In this document: positions 20,508 to 29,227 of the stretch, one piece after another
Numbering within the stretch: the first letter of the stretch is position 1
How the letters are laid out: each line of letters opens with the position of its first letter
Assembly (NCBI RefSeq): GCF_003194605.1
Contig: NZ_QHKY01000004.1
Coordinates: 1-64,000 of the forward strand
Source of the DNA: Nocardioides gilvus
Lineage (GTDB): Bacteria > Actinomycetota > Actinomycetes > Propionibacteriales > Nocardioidaceae
Reading direction: 5' to 3'
Length of the DNA: 64,000 nucleotides
Position numbers and translations under genes: made by a program
The notes under the pieces: model-generated
The model's database searches: none
What the model saw: only the letters and a program-made list of their open reading frames with translations
Told to the model about the DNA's origin: nothing

Positions 20508-21857
20508 ATGACCGAGTTCACCGACGTGGACGCCCCCGTCGGCCCCACGCCCATCCTGGCGGTGGTCGGACGTCCCAACGTGGGCAAGTCGACCCTGGTC
20601 AACCGCATCATCGGTCGGCGTGAAGCTGTGGTCGAGGACCGTCCGGGCGTGACCCGTGACCGTGTCTCCTACGACGCCAACTGGAACGGTCGCGCGTTCA
20701 CCGTGGTCGACACCGGTGGATGGAACCCGGACGCCACCGGGCTCGCCGAGCAGATCGCCGGTCAGGCCGAGATCGCCGTCAGCCTCGCGGACGCCGTGCT
20801 CTTCGTCGTCGACGCCATGGTCGGCATCACGGACGCCGACGCTGCGGTCGTGAAGATCCTGCGCAAGTCGGGCAAGCCAGTCGTGCTGGCCGCCAACAAG
20901 GTCGACGACCTGCGGACCGAGACCGAGGCGTACGCGCTGTGGAACCTCGGCCTGGGTGAGCCCTTCCCGATCTCGGCGCTGCACGGCCGGGGGAGCGGTG
21001 ACCTGCTGGACGCCTGTCTCGAGGCCCTGCCCGAGACCCCTGAGCACGACTTCGAGGCGACCGGCGGGCCGCGACGCATCGCCATCGTCGGCAAGCCGAA
21101 CGTCGGCAAGTCCTCCCTGCTCAACCAGTTGGCCGGGGAGAACAGGGTGGTCGTCGACAACGTCGCCGGCACCACGGTCGACCCGGTCGACGAGTTGATC
21201 GAGCTGGGGGGCCAGACCTGGCGCTTCATCGACACCGCTGGCATCCGTAAGCGCATCAAGGAAGCCTCCGGCCACGAGTACTACGCCTCGCTGCGTACGA
21301 CGACGGCCATCGACCGCGCCGAGGTGGCCGTCCTGGTCATCGACGGTGGTCAGTCGATCTCCGAGCAGGACCTGCGCATCATCCAGACCGTCCGTGACGC
21401 TGGTCGCGCCATGGTCATCGCCTTCAACAAGTGGGACCTGGTCGACGACGAGCGTCGCTACTACCTGGAGCGCGAGATCGAGCGCGACCTGGTGCAGGTG
21501 CAGTGGGCTCCGAGGATCAACGTGACAGCCAGGACCGGTTGGCACATTGACCGCCTGGTGCCCGCCCTCGAGAAGGCTCTGGAGGGATGGGAGACGCGCG
21601 TCGGCACGGGCGCCCTCAACAACTTCCTCGGTCGTCTGGTCGCCGAGCACCCGCACCCGGTGCGCGGCGGCAAGCAGGCGAAGATCCTCTTCGGCACCCA
21701 GCCGTCGACGTCGCCGCCCACGTTCGTGCTCTTCACCAGCGGCAAGCTGGAGGCCTCCTACGAGCGGTTCATCGAGCGTCGCCTGCGTGAGACGTTCGGC
21801 TTCGTCGGGACTCCGATCGTGCTGCAGCAGCGGGTGCGCGAGAAGCGCAAGCGCTGA
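20508..21857 (+). CDS. der: Ribosome biogenesis GTPase Der (EngA)
   Basis: A double-GTPase needed for 50S assembly, 449 residues. The first G domain has [10 protein letters not shown] at 21-30 and DTGGW near 69-73. The second has [10 protein letters not shown] near 193-202, DTAGI near 242-246 and NKWD near 306-309. The KH-like C-terminal domain begins near 360 and ends with a basic tail (REKRKR). All G motifs of both domains are intact. ATG 20508 follows gtgagga. Confidence 0.97.
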   Translation: MTEFTDVDAPVGPTPILAVVGRPNVGKSTLVNRIIGRREAVVEDRPGVTRDRVSYDANWNGRAFTVVDTGGWNPDATGLAEQIAGQAEIAVSLADAVLFVVDAMVGITDADAAVVKILRKSGKPVVLAANKVDDLRTETEAYALWNLGLGEPFPISALHGRGSGDLLDACLEALPETPEHDFEATGGPRRIAIVGKPNVGKSSLLNQLAGENRVVVDNVAGTTVDPVDELIELGGQTWRFIDTAGIRKRIKEASGHEYYASLRTTTAIDRAEVAVLVIDGGQSISEQDLRIIQTVRDAGRAMVIAFNKWDLVDDERRYYLEREIERDLVQVQWAPRINVTARTGWHIDRLVPALEKALEGWETRVGTGALNNFLGRLVAEHPHPVRGGKQAKILFGTQPSTSPPTFVLFTSGKLEASYERFIERRLRETFGFVGTPIVLQQRVREKRKR

Positions 21858-21939
21858 GGCGGACGCCCCGAGTGCGCGACTCAGCGCGGGCTGCGCTAAG
21901 GTTTCCTCGCTTGCACATGACATGTTCAGCGCAAGTGTT

Positions 21940-22013
21940 CGGGCTGTAGCGCAGCTTGGTAGCGCACCTGACTGGGGGTCAGGGGGTCGCAGGTTCAAAT
22001 CCTGTCAGCCCGA
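21940..22013 (+). tRNA. tRNA-Pro (anticodon GGG)
   Basis: A 74-nt tRNA without encoded CCA. Acceptor arms cgggctg (21940-21946) and cagcccg (22006-22012) pair fully. The D arm contains agcttggtagc, the anticodon stem cctga/tcagg encloses ctggggg (anticodon GGG), and the T arm contains ggttcaaatcc. A strong terminator follows at 22019. Confidence 0.96.
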
Positions 22014-22018
22014 CCGAA

Positions 22019-22066
22019 GAACTGCCTCTGACCAGCGGAAACGCTGGGCAGAGGCAGTTCTCATTT
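22019..22066 (+). terminator. Terminator after tRNA-Pro
   Basis: Bases from 22019 (gaactgcctctg, then ccagcg) pair with the stretch ending at 22060 around a gaaa loop, with one small asymmetry, and are followed by tcattt. It separates the tRNA from the convergent minus-strand gene that ends at 22089 and may stop transcription from both sides. Confidence 0.88.
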
Positions 22067-22088
22067 GACTCAGGGCCGCGTGGGCCGG

Positions 22089-22733
22089 TCAGGTGGGCTG
22101 GTTGATGATGAACGCGGGGCTCAGCCCGATGTTGATCCGCCCGCCGGTGTCGGTTGCACCCGAGGTGCCCACACTGAACCGGGTTTCGTGGCGGATGGTC
22201 GGGTAGACGTCGGGGGTGCCTCTCCACGTCTCATCGGCCTGAGGGGTTGGGAGCAGAGTGGCGGTGAAGGTCACGGGGAAACTCTCTCCCGCGCGCAACT
22301 CCTGGGTGAGGGTGAAGTTGTGCAGCTCCAGGTCGGCGTCCGTGGAGGTAGTCCGCAGGAGCGGCTCGAAGGTCGTGGCCTCTTCAGTGTGGCTGACCCC
22401 GATGCTGGTCACGGTGAACGCATCCCAGAAGGCACCGAGGGCGAGACCGATCGTGAAGACCCCGCCTGCGGGTAGAGCATCTGGACCGTCGTTCCCGAAG
22501 ACGGTGTCGAAGGTGTGCACCGGGCTGGGGATTCCTGCGTAGATGGGGTCGCCGTCGAACGTCATGCCGTTGTCCGGCTCTCGAGGCAACGAGATGCTCG
22601 ACCACAGATCGACCTCCGCCGCGCCTGAGCCGGCGTAGGCCGGCGCCGCGCTCGCCACGGTGACGGCAGGGATCGTCCAGGCGGCGGCGCGCAGGACGCT
22701 GCGACGGTGGGGAGAAGGGTGGATCGCGGGCAT
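22089..22733 (-). CDS. Tat-signal secreted protein of unknown function
   Basis: A 214-residue exported protein. The N-terminus has a twin-arginine signal (HRRSVLRAAAWTIPAVTVAS, then APAYAG), with cleavage expected after residue ~34. The mature part is predicted to be all beta, acidic and Thr-rich, without cysteines, resembling the surface-associated beta-sandwich proteins common in actinobacteria. No catalytic motif is visible. The start at 22733 is preferred to 22799 because it places the Tat motif close to the N-terminus. It is transcribed toward the tRNA-Pro terminator. The export signal is clear; the function is unknown. Confidence 0.75.
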   Translation of the reverse strand: MPAIHPSPHRRSVLRAAAWTIPAVTVASAAPAYAGSGAAEVDLWSSISLPREPDNGMTFDGDPIYAGIPSPVHTFDTVFGNDGPDALPAGGVFTIGLALGAFWDAFTVTSIGVSHTEEATTFEPLLRTTSTDADLELHNFTLTQELRAGESFPVTFTATLLPTPQADETWRGTPDVYPTIRHETRFSVGTSGATDTGGRINIGLSPAFIINQPT

Positions 22734-22956
22734 GAAGGAGGACCTCTCGACAGTGGCTGGTGCCACGTCCCGAGGTGGCTTGCGACGACCCGGGGGCATG
22801 GAAGGCCGACCTGATTTGAGTCGGCGTTGGTCAGGCTAGGCCGTGAGGAAGATGAAATCTCAGGTACTCATGGGTAGGGGAGTCCGACTGCACGGCCGTT
22901 CATGCGATCACGCGTGCAGCACAACGCCGTGCCGCTACCGCGTGCCGCGGTCGGAG

Positions 22957-22962
22957 TACGCT
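22957..22962 (+). promoter_or_regulatory. -10 element, leaderless start at 22970
   Basis: TACGCT is 7 nt before the ATG at 22970, in the 236-bp gap between divergent genes. Confidence 0.45.
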
Positions 22963-22969
22963 GTCTCCC

Positions 22970-23242
22970 ATGCCGGCCACGCCCCCTCGCAACGGTGCCG
23001 GTGAGTTCGCCTTGGTCATGGGCATCGTGGCGGCCGTCTTCTCGTTCTTCCCGATCATCGGGGAATTCGTGGCCGCACCTGCGTCTGCCCTGGCCATCAT
23101 TTTTGGTTCTGTTGGAATCAGCCGGGTCGAGCGCGGTCTGGCCACCAATCCGGGCCCGGCTTGGCTGGGGATCGGTCTCGGTGTGGCTGCGGGCCTCATG
23201 ACTCTGCTGGTCTTCGCGGCGACCTCCGCCGGTGCGTCATAG
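22970..23242 (+). CDS. Small two-helix membrane protein (DUF4190-like)
   Basis: 90 residues with two hydrophobic segments (about 13-48 and 66-85) joined by a short polar loop (SRVERGLATNPGPAW). The sequence ALVMGIVAAVFSFFPIIG followed by IIFGSVGISR is typical of DUF4190 and related small actinobacterial membrane proteins, usually of unknown function. The ATG is supported by a -10 hexamer 7 nt upstream. It stands alone. Confidence 0.72.
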   Translation: MPATPPRNGAGEFALVMGIVAAVFSFFPIIGEFVAAPASALAIIFGSVGISRVERGLATNPGPAWLGIGLGVAAGLMTLLVFAATSAGAS

Positions 23243-23337
23243 AGCGTCCATCAATCTTGATCACCTCCGCGCCACACCGACACCAGAGGTAGGGGTTCCC
23301 CCGACGCGGAGGCTCCAGTAGTTTCTTGGGGGTGAAC

Positions 23338-24198
23338 ATGCTCAGACGTGCCCGCATCTTCTCGTTCGCCATGGCGATCGGCGCCAGCACGGGCCTCGTG
23401 GCCCTGGGGCCAGCCGCCGCGCCCGTAGAGGGAGCCGCCGCGGCCAAGGCCCGGGTGGAACGCACGATCAAGGACAAGGCGATCACCGAATCGAGCGGTC
23501 TGGCGCGGTCGACGTACTCGCGTCCGCTGCTCTTCACGCACAACGATTCAGGCGACTCAGCACGCGTCTTCGCAGTCGACAGTGCTGGCAGGACCCGGGC
23601 GGTGCTGAGGCTGAAGGGTGCCTCCGCGATCGATTGGGAGGACATCGCTGCTGGCCCCAAGCACTCGCTGTGGGTCGGAGACATCGGCGACAACCGGCGC
23701 GCTCGCAAGCAGATCGCCGTCTACCGTTTCACCGAGCCCAAGCAACTCCCGCGCGGTGGACGCACCGTCAAGGTGGCGACGAAGAAGTACACCTTCAGAT
23801 ACCCGGACAGGGCTCGGGACGCGGAGGCGTTGCTCGTCCATCCGAACACCGGGCGACTCTTCATCGTGACCAAGTCGGCCCGTGGGAGCGCCGGGATCTA
23901 CCGCGCGCCGAAGAAGCTCTCGACCAAGTCCACGAACAAGCTGACCAGGATCGCCGCCGCGCCGGACAAGATCACTGCCGGGACGTTCTCCCCCGACGGC
24001 AGGACCCGCGTCCTGGGGAGTTACACCACGGCGTACACGTACCGGGGGCTCACCGGCCGGCCAGCCGTGATGGCCCTTCCGAAGCGCCGCCAGGGGGAGT
24101 CCCTGGAGGTCGCCCGCGACGGCACCAAGATCCTGCTGGGCAGCGAGGGCGAGAAGAGCCCCGTCCTCCAGATCGCCATGACCAAGCCCAAGAAGTAG
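23338..24198 (+). CDS. Secreted protein, beta-propeller-like
   Basis: A 286-residue protein with a Sec-type signal peptide (RRARIFSFAMAIGASTGLVAL, cleavage near A35). The mature part repeats short strand-rich modules with typical propeller phrases such as LFTHNDSGDSARVFAVD, DWEDIAAGP and LWVGDIGDN, as in esterase-like or SdiA-regulated propeller proteins. A calcium-binding or extracellular hydrolase role is possible but no active site is certain. The basic C-terminal half (many Lys/Arg) may bind the cell wall. ATG 23338 has a G-rich site 5 nt upstream; GTG 23332 and TTG 23326 are alternatives. Confidence 0.7.
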   Translation: MLRRARIFSFAMAIGASTGLVALGPAAAPVEGAAAAKARVERTIKDKAITESSGLARSTYSRPLLFTHNDSGDSARVFAVDSAGRTRAVLRLKGASAIDWEDIAAGPKHSLWVGDIGDNRRARKQIAVYRFTEPKQLPRGGRTVKVATKKYTFRYPDRARDAEALLVHPNTGRLFIVTKSARGSAGIYRAPKKLSTKSTNKLTRIAAAPDKITAGTFSPDGRTRVLGSYTTAYTYRGLTGRPAVMALPKRRQGESLEVARDGTKILLGSEGEKSPVLQIAMTKPKK

Positions 24199-24206
24199 CG
24201 GCCACA

Positions 24207-24234
24207 GACCGCCCGCTTGACCACTCAGGCGGTC
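24207..24234. terminator. Possible convergent terminator
   Basis: gaccgcc (24207-24213) pairs with ggcggtc (24228-24234) across a 14-nt loop, between two convergent genes ending at 24198 and 24245. There is no T tract, so confidence is low. Confidence 0.35.
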
Positions 24235-24244
24235 CGACGGGGTC

Positions 24245-24877
24245 TCAGACGGTGGGCACCACGACCGTGGTGACGACCTCCGTCAGCGCGGGGCGCCGCG
24301 GAGCTGAGCTGAAGCCGAACCGACAGGGTGGGTCGACCGGCGCCAGGGCACCCAGAGCCACGCCGTCGAACTGCCCGGAGACCGAGGTGATGCGGTGCGT
24401 GTCGGTGGCCCCGTAGACCTCGAGACGGCCACCACCGGCACTGCCACGGGTGCGGACGCCGCGGACCGTCAGACGAGAGACCGGATCGGTGACCCTGGAC
24501 CACGCCGGGGCAACGGCGATCCGCCTGGGCACCATCCTCAACAGCGCACCCAGAGGAGTTCGATGCCCGATGCCGATGGTCAACGTGAGGGATGGTGTCT
24601 CGACGAACCAGCGTCCCCCTGAGCCTTCGGGCCACACGTCTGCCACGTGCACCGGCTCGATCCTGACCTCGTCGAACGTGTACGTGCTTGCCACGAACTC
24701 CGCGACCTCCGACGTGGGGGCGAGCAGAACACGGTGGCCCGAGGCCGTCTCGAGCATCACGTCGGAGAACGCGCCGAAGGGCGACGAGTCCCAACGCCCG
24801 ACGACAGCCCGCAGCCCGCCGGAGCTGCCGACGCCAGCGATGTGTCCGTCGAAGCGCAGGCGCGACCCGTTCATCAT
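24245..24877 (-). CDS. Conserved hypothetical protein
   Basis: 210 residues without signal peptide, membrane helix or cysteine. It looks beta-rich (RLRFDGHIAGVGSSGGLRAVVGRW). SPFGAFSDVMLETASGHRVLLAP resembles short actinobacterial cytosolic proteins of unknown function. The C-terminus is Val-rich. The ATG pair at 24872-24877 is supported by TAGGTT 6 nt upstream (24884-24889), consistent with a leaderless mRNA. Its 3' end faces the secreted propeller gene. Confidence 0.65.
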   Translation of the reverse strand: MMNGSRLRFDGHIAGVGSSGGLRAVVGRWDSSPFGAFSDVMLETASGHRVLLAPTSEVAEFVASTYTFDEVRIEPVHVADVWPEGSGGRWFVETPSLTLTIGIGHRTPLGALLRMVPRRIAVAPAWSRVTDPVSRLTVRGVRTRGSAGGGRLEVYGATDTHRITSVSGQFDGVALGALAPVDPPCRFGFSSAPRRPALTEVVTTVVVPTV

Positions 24878-24883
24878 CCTGAC

Positions 24884-24889
24884 AACCTA
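24884..24889 (-). promoter_or_regulatory. -10 element, leaderless start at 24877
   Basis: On the minus strand TAGGTT, then 6 nt (gtcagg), then ATG at 24877. Confidence 0.45.
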
Positions 24890-24934
24890 GTCGGCGGGCC
24901 TGTGCGCGCCCGACCACTGCTGGGGTGAAACCCC

Positions 24935-25300
24935 TCAGCCCAGTGGGGTGTCGACCACACCGATGAACCGGTTGCCGACGCCCGGATACTCCGCACGCAC
25001 CTCGTCGAGAGCCGGAGCCGGCAACTCGGAGGGCTCGTGGTGGTCGCAACAGACGTAGGTGAAGGTCGGCCACCACTTCTTCGGCCTGGCCTTTTCGGTG
25101 GTCCCGCAGACGTTGCACACCAGCTCGACCCACACCGGCTTCTTGCCGGTCCGGTTGGCGCGGGACTGGAGCAGCCACGGGGGCGGGTTCTCCTCGATCT
25201 CAGCCAACTGGGCTTCGGTGAGGGTAGTGGGCAGTCCGTGCCGGGTGGCCATCTCCAAGGGGATGTCCAGACGTTGGGCGGCTTCGCGGCGGGTGATCAT
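24935..25300 (-). CDS. Small protein with a zinc-binding cysteine cluster
   Basis: 121 residues. The N-terminal half reads as a short helical, DNA-binding-like unit (ITRREAAQRLDIPLEMATRHG). A likely zinc site follows: CNVC near residues 62-65, then CCDHH near 84-88 (C-x2-C plus C-C-x-H-H). The combination suggests a small regulatory or nucleic-acid-binding protein; this is inference. The ATG at 25300 is used; a GTG immediately upstream (25303) is equally possible. It lies between two minus-strand genes. Confidence 0.6.
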   Translation of the reverse strand: MITRREAAQRLDIPLEMATRHGLPTTLTEAQLAEIEENPPPWLLQSRANRTGKKPVWVELVCNVCGTTEKARPKKWWPTFTYVCCDHHEPSELPAPALDEVRAEYPGVGNRFIGVVDTPLG

Positions 25301-25345
25301 CACGCTCAACGGTATCCAACGTCTCCGCCCCTCCACAGCGGCGGC

Positions 25346-26311
25346 TCACCCTCCTGAGTGCTCCTCCAGGGTGGGGCACCAGGAGCAAGGACTGACTTCG
25401 CCCTTGAGCCGCTTCTCGAACGGTTGGCCGTTGGCCAGGATGCCCTTCACGACCAGGTACCCATACACGGGGCTGCCGTCGCTGGCGTACGTGCCGGGCA
25501 CGAGGTCCATGCTGGTGAGGCGTGCCGTGTTGGGAGTCACACGGAGTCCGTGCAGATCGTCGGGTTGTCCCTCGTGGGCGGTGAGGGTGTATGACCTGGC
25601 GGCCGGCCCGAGGCCGCCGATCATGAGAACAGTCGTCGCGGACGGCCTGCCACGGTTGTCAACGTACGCGAGGCCTCCGACGGCGAACAGCATGTCGCCG
25701 CCCCTGAAGGTGCCCGGCGAGACGACGCCCGAGAATCCGAATGACGACAGGACGAATCCGCCGCCGTCGGCGATCAGGACGCTGTCGATGAAGAGGTCTG
25801 AGTTGACGAGCTCGACATCACGCGCGGGCCCCGGCTTCTTGGCGACGTCAGCGACGGTGAACGTGAGCCTCTCGCCGTCTCGGGTGGCGGTGAGGAGCTC
25901 GACGACGATGGTGTCGGTCAGGTTGTCGGCCGTCAGAGCGGCATTCGGGGCGTTGTCGGGCTTGCCGCCATCCAGGCTGTCGCCGTCCCGCTCCCACCCG
26001 AACGTGTCGAGCACGTCTGCAGTCGTGCTGGTGCCAGCATCATGAGCTGGTCGGTCGGAGAACCACGTCATCGTCTCGACGTCCTCCATGACGAGGGTGC
26101 CTTTGCCTGCCTTGTCGAGCGTCAAGGTCGCGTTCTTGGCCCGGGCAATGAAGAGGAGGTCGACGCCGGCCTCGGGCTTGGTGAGGATCTGCTCCACCGT
26201 GGTCGGAGCTGAGTCTTCCTGCGGCGGTGACGCTTCGGGGGTCGGAGAACACCCCGCGAGCATCAGGAGGGTCATGCACACGGCCGCAGCCGCCGCAGTT
26301 CTGGTTCGCAT
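25346..26311 (-). CDS. Lipoprotein of unknown function
   Basis: 321 residues. The N-terminus is a lipoprotein signal peptide with lipobox LAGC (Cys near residue 21) followed by a Pro/Ser-rich spacer. The mature part is beta-rich, contains FIDSVLIADGGGFVLSSFGFSG near the middle and ends with a CSWC motif, so a C-terminal disulfide or metal site is possible. It follows the class E sortase in the same direction (14-bp gap) and could be co-expressed. ATG 26311 is chosen to place the signal at the N-terminus. Confidence 0.72.
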   Translation of the reverse strand: MRTRTAAAAAVCMTLLMLAGCSPTPEASPPQEDSAPTTVEQILTKPEAGVDLLFIARAKNATLTLDKAGKGTLVMEDVETMTWFSDRPAHDAGTSTTADVLDTFGWERDGDSLDGGKPDNAPNAALTADNLTDTIVVELLTATRDGERLTFTVADVAKKPGPARDVELVNSDLFIDSVLIADGGGFVLSSFGFSGVVSPGTFRGGDMLFAVGGLAYVDNRGRPSATTVLMIGGLGPAARSYTLTAHEGQPDDLHGLRVTPNTARLTSMDLVPGTYASDGSPVYGYLVVKGILANGQPFEKRLKGEVSPCSWCPTLEEHSGG

Positions 26312-26364
26312 GGCGTCACTGTGCCCCACCAGCTCCACTGCGGTAGGCAAGTTGCGCAGATGGG

Positions 26365-27090
26365 TCAGCGCACGGCGACCAGGACGCCGATCTTGTCGAT
26401 GCGGTGCTCCGGGTTGTCGAACTCGTCGGACCAGTAGTTGCCGACGGCGCGATCCTCAGGCGTGGCGCAGGTGGACAGGGTGATCATGGCGCGGGTGGCT
26501 TCCTGGTTGGGACGCCCGGGGACGGCGGCGCGCTGGGCGCGCAGCGAGGCTGGTGACCGGAAGGACGTCTTGCGGGTGTCGGTGATGCGGTAGACGTAGG
26601 TGGCGTCCTCGGTGCGTACGAAGACCCGGTCGCCTCGTTCCAGCTCGGGTAGCTCGAGGAAGGCACGCGTGGAGGACAGCCGGTGGGCGGTCACCTGGTA
26701 GTTGCCGATCCCGCCCGGGCCGGTGCCTCCGCGCGGACCGTGGGGGCTGGCTGCGCGGCCGTCGTTCTGGATCTCGGTGCCGGGAGCGTCGTCGGTCCAT
26801 CCGCGGTAGGGGACGACTTCGAGGTCGGTGACCCCGATCGCGGGGATGGAGAGCTCACCGAGCATGGGTTCGCCGTCGGAGGAGAGCGGCGCGGCTTCGG
26901 TGGCGCTCGGTGCAGGGGTGCTCGGTGACGGGGTGCTCGGTGCTGTCGGAGTCGCCGGTGCCTTGGTGGACGCGGGGGACTCGGTGGCTCGCTCCCCGGT
27001 GTCGTCGGCCGGGGCGGCGCAGGAGCTGAGCGCGAGGGCCCCGAGTGCGGCATAGGTGGCGGCGAGGGTTCGTACGGGTGTCGGGTTCAT
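26365..27090 (-). CDS. Class E sortase with an N-terminal lipobox
   Basis: 241 residues. The C-terminal sortase domain (about 75-241) holds the catalytic triad: His in TAHRLSS near 135, Cys in ITLSTCAT near 208, and Arg in EHRIDKIGV near 231. Class E sortases attach proteins to the actinobacterial cell wall, often at LAxTG-type motifs. The N-terminus is unusual: in place of a plain signal anchor it ends in a lipobox-like LSSC (Cys24) and a Pro/Thr/Ser-rich linker of ~45 residues. No obvious LPxTG substrate is encoded beside it; the downstream lipoprotein is the only neighbour in the same direction. Confidence 0.85.
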   Translation of the reverse strand: MNPTPVRTLAATYAALGALALSSCAAPADDTGERATESPASTKAPATPTAPSTPSPSTPAPSATEAAPLSSDGEPMLGELSIPAIGVTDLEVVPYRGWTDDAPGTEIQNDGRAASPHGPRGGTGPGGIGNYQVTAHRLSSTRAFLELPELERGDRVFVRTEDATYVYRITDTRKTSFRSPASLRAQRAAVPGRPNQEATRAMITLSTCATPEDRAVGNYWSDEFDNPEHRIDKIGVLVAVR

Positions 27091-27313
27091 GGTTCCGTCT
27101 CGGGCGAGTCGAGGCCGGTGGGGCCGGCGCGGTGCTCGAAGGTCGCGACATGCAGACCACTTCCCGGGCCCGCCACACCGACGCTACAACCCAGCCCCGC
27201 ATCGCCGAGCGGCTCCAGGACCGGGAGGGAAGCGGGTCGAACGGGGCAGGCCGCGGACGCCGCAGACAGCTGCGCCTGGTTGCGGGTCGGTCCTCTCCCC
27301 AGTGCCCATCACC

Positions 27314-27319
27314 TAGGCT
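27314..27319 (+). promoter_or_regulatory. -10 element, leaderless start of the histidine kinase gene
   Basis: TAGGCT is followed by 6 nt and then GTG at 27326. An AAGGA run overlaps the start codon region but is too close to act as a ribosome site, which favours leaderless initiation. Confidence 0.45.
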
Positions 27320-27325
27320 CAAGGA

Positions 27326-28480
27326 GTGAGGGTCGGGTATCCGCAGCCGAGCGCCGCGCAATTGAGGCTGGGCCTGCATGGGCTGGTGGCGGCACTCGCT
27401 GTCGTGGTGTGGCTGCGAGCCTTCACCGGCGAGGGTGGGGCAGCGTCGACCTCGCTGCTGGTGGTCCTCTTCCTGGTCGTGTACGCCGTCCGCTCGCGCG
27501 TGACGTCGGCCGTCCTGCGGCTCACCCTCCTGCTCGGCCTGGTTGCCGTGTGGGCGGGACTCGTGTTCGTCGGGGCAGACGCGGCGTACGTGTCACTCGG
27601 CTTGTTCTTGGTCTTCCTGACTGAGTTGGCGTTGGTCCCGGCGTTGCTCGCCATCGTCACGATGACCGCGTGTGACGTGGCCGTACGGCTGGTGGATGGC
27701 GGGGGCGCGGAAGAGTTCCTCGCGCCGGCTCTGGGGGCAGGGGTCTCGGTGATGTTCGGGCTGGGCTATCGCGTGCTCTTCGACGCCACGAACTCCCAGA
27801 GGACCCTCATCGAGGAGTTGCAGCGCACCCGGGCCGAGCTCGTGGAGTCGGAGCGCGCTGCTGGGCAGGCCGGCGAGAGACAGCGGCTTGCCCGCGAGAT
27901 CCACGACACCGTCGCCCAAGGACTGAGCAGCATCCAACTCCTGTTGCACGCAGCCGAGGCCGAGGCGCAGGCGCAACCGGAGCAGGCCAGGAGGCGCGTG
28001 GTACTGGCCCGCGAGACGGCCGCGACGAGTCTGCGCGAGGCACGACGGATGGTCGCCGAGCTCTCCCCTGCAGACCTGGCGGACTCGTCCTTGGGCGCGG
28101 CGCTGGGACGGGTCTGTGATCGCGCGGTGCCCGACGTCCGGTACCTGTGCCACGGCGATCCTGCCCAGGTGCCGATGCCCGTGGAGGCGGCCTTGGTGCG
28201 GATCGCGCAGTCCGCCTTGGCCAATGTCGAGCAACACGCCGGGCCCGGAGCCCGCGCGGTCGTCACGTTGAGCTGGAGTGATGACCGCGTGAGCCTGGAC
28301 GTCGTCGACGACGGGCAGGGTTTCGACACCAGCGTGTTGGAGTCGTCCACACCGACCTTCGGGCTCGACACGATCCAGAGCCGGGTGGCTGACCTGGGCG
28401 GTGACTTCACTGTGGAGTCCGAGCCCGGGCGTACCGCCCTGGCGGTCTCCTTCAGACTTCCGCTCGAGGTGACGAAGTGA
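27326..28480 (+). CDS. NarL-type sensor histidine kinase
   Basis: A 384-residue membrane kinase of the HisKA_3 class. Several hydrophobic segments lie between residues 15 and 150 (about five helices), followed by a coiled segment (QRTLIEELQRTRAEL). The phospho-acceptor helix is LAREIHDTVAQGLSSIQ with H193. The HATPase domain follows, with DVVDDGQGFD near 326-335 and GLDTIQSRVADLGGDF near 349-364. The signal is unknown. It overlaps its response regulator by 4 bp and lies upstream of an MMPL transporter, a likely target. Confidence 0.9.
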   Translation: MRVGYPQPSAAQLRLGLHGLVAALAVVVWLRAFTGEGGAASTSLLVVLFLVVYAVRSRVTSAVLRLTLLLGLVAVWAGLVFVGADAAYVSLGLFLVFLTELALVPALLAIVTMTACDVAVRLVDGGGAEEFLAPALGAGVSVMFGLGYRVLFDATNSQRTLIEELQRTRAELVESERAAGQAGERQRLAREIHDTVAQGLSSIQLLLHAAEAEAQAQPEQARRRVVLARETAATSLREARRMVAELSPADLADSSLGAALGRVCDRAVPDVRYLCHGDPAQVPMPVEAALVRIAQSALANVEQHAGPGARAVVTLSWSDDRVSLDVVDDGQGFDTSVLESSTPTFGLDTIQSRVADLGGDFTVESEPGRTALAVSFRLPLEVTK

Positions 28481-29112
28481 TTCGCCTCCTCATCGCTGAC
28501 GACCACGCCATCGTGCGCGCTGGTCTGCGTGCGCTGTTGGAGCAGCATCGTGGCGACGTGGAGGTCGTGGGCGAGGCAGCCACGGTGGACGAGGCCGTCC
28601 AGTTGAGCCGCGCTCTGCATCCTGACGTCGTGCTCATGGACCTTCGCTTTGCCCGTGACGCTCGCACCGGGGTCGATGCCACGCGCGAGATCCGCAGTCT
28701 CCACCCGCCGTCCTATGTCCTGGTGGTGACCAACTACGACACCGACAGCGAGATCCTGCGTGCGGTGGAGGCCGGAGCCAGTGGCTACCTGCTCAAGGAC
28801 GCCCCACCCGCGGAGCTCTGGTCGGCCGTGCAGTCCGCGGCGAGTGGCGCCATCGCGCTGTCGCCGAAGATTGCATCGAGACTCCTCACCAAGGTCGCAC
28901 CGGCAGTTCCAGCACTGACGCCTCGGGAGGTCGAAGTGATCTCGGCGGTGGCGACCGGCCAGTCCAACCGTGACGTTGCCAGGTCGCTGTTCCTCAGCGA
29001 GGCGACCGTGAAGTCGCACCTGGTGCAGATCTTCACCAAACTGGATGTGAAGTCCCGGACCGCGGCTGTGGCGCGCGCCCGGGAACGAGGGCTGCTGTCT
29101 GGTGGTGGCTGA
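28477..29112 (+). CDS. NarL/FixJ family response regulator
   Basis: 211 residues: a receiver domain with phospho-acceptor D55 (VVLMDL) and switch residues including K107 (YLLKDA), then a LuxR-type helix-turn-helix at about 148-205 (LTPREVEVISAVATGQSNRD, then EATVKSHLVQIFTKL). The overlap with the kinase marks a cognate pair. An inverted repeat in the 115-bp gap before the MMPL gene could be its binding site. Confidence 0.93.
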   Translation: MIRLLIADDHAIVRAGLRALLEQHRGDVEVVGEAATVDEAVQLSRALHPDVVLMDLRFARDARTGVDATREIRSLHPPSYVLVVTNYDTDSEILRAVEAGASGYLLKDAPPAELWSAVQSAASGAIALSPKIASRLLTKVAPAVPALTPREVEVISAVATGQSNRDVARSLFLSEATVKSHLVQIFTKLDVKSRTAAVARARERGLLSGGG

Positions 29113-29151
29113 GCCGCTCGCGCGCTGGCCGTACACCCGGGACGGTCGCTC

Positions 29152-29171
29152 TCTCCATCGAAAGTTGGAGA
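29152..29171. promoter_or_regulatory. Inverted repeat between the response regulator and MMPL genes
   Basis: tctcca (29152-29157) and tggaga (29166-29171) form a perfect 6-bp inverted repeat with an 8-bp spacer, about 60 bp upstream of the MMPL start. The position suggests an operator for the adjacent regulator; this is inference. Confidence 0.4.
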
Positions 29172-29227
29172 TGGGTGTAGCGAATTGATCGATGTGGTCA
29201 CGCCACCCAGCAGGTTGACTCAAAGGT

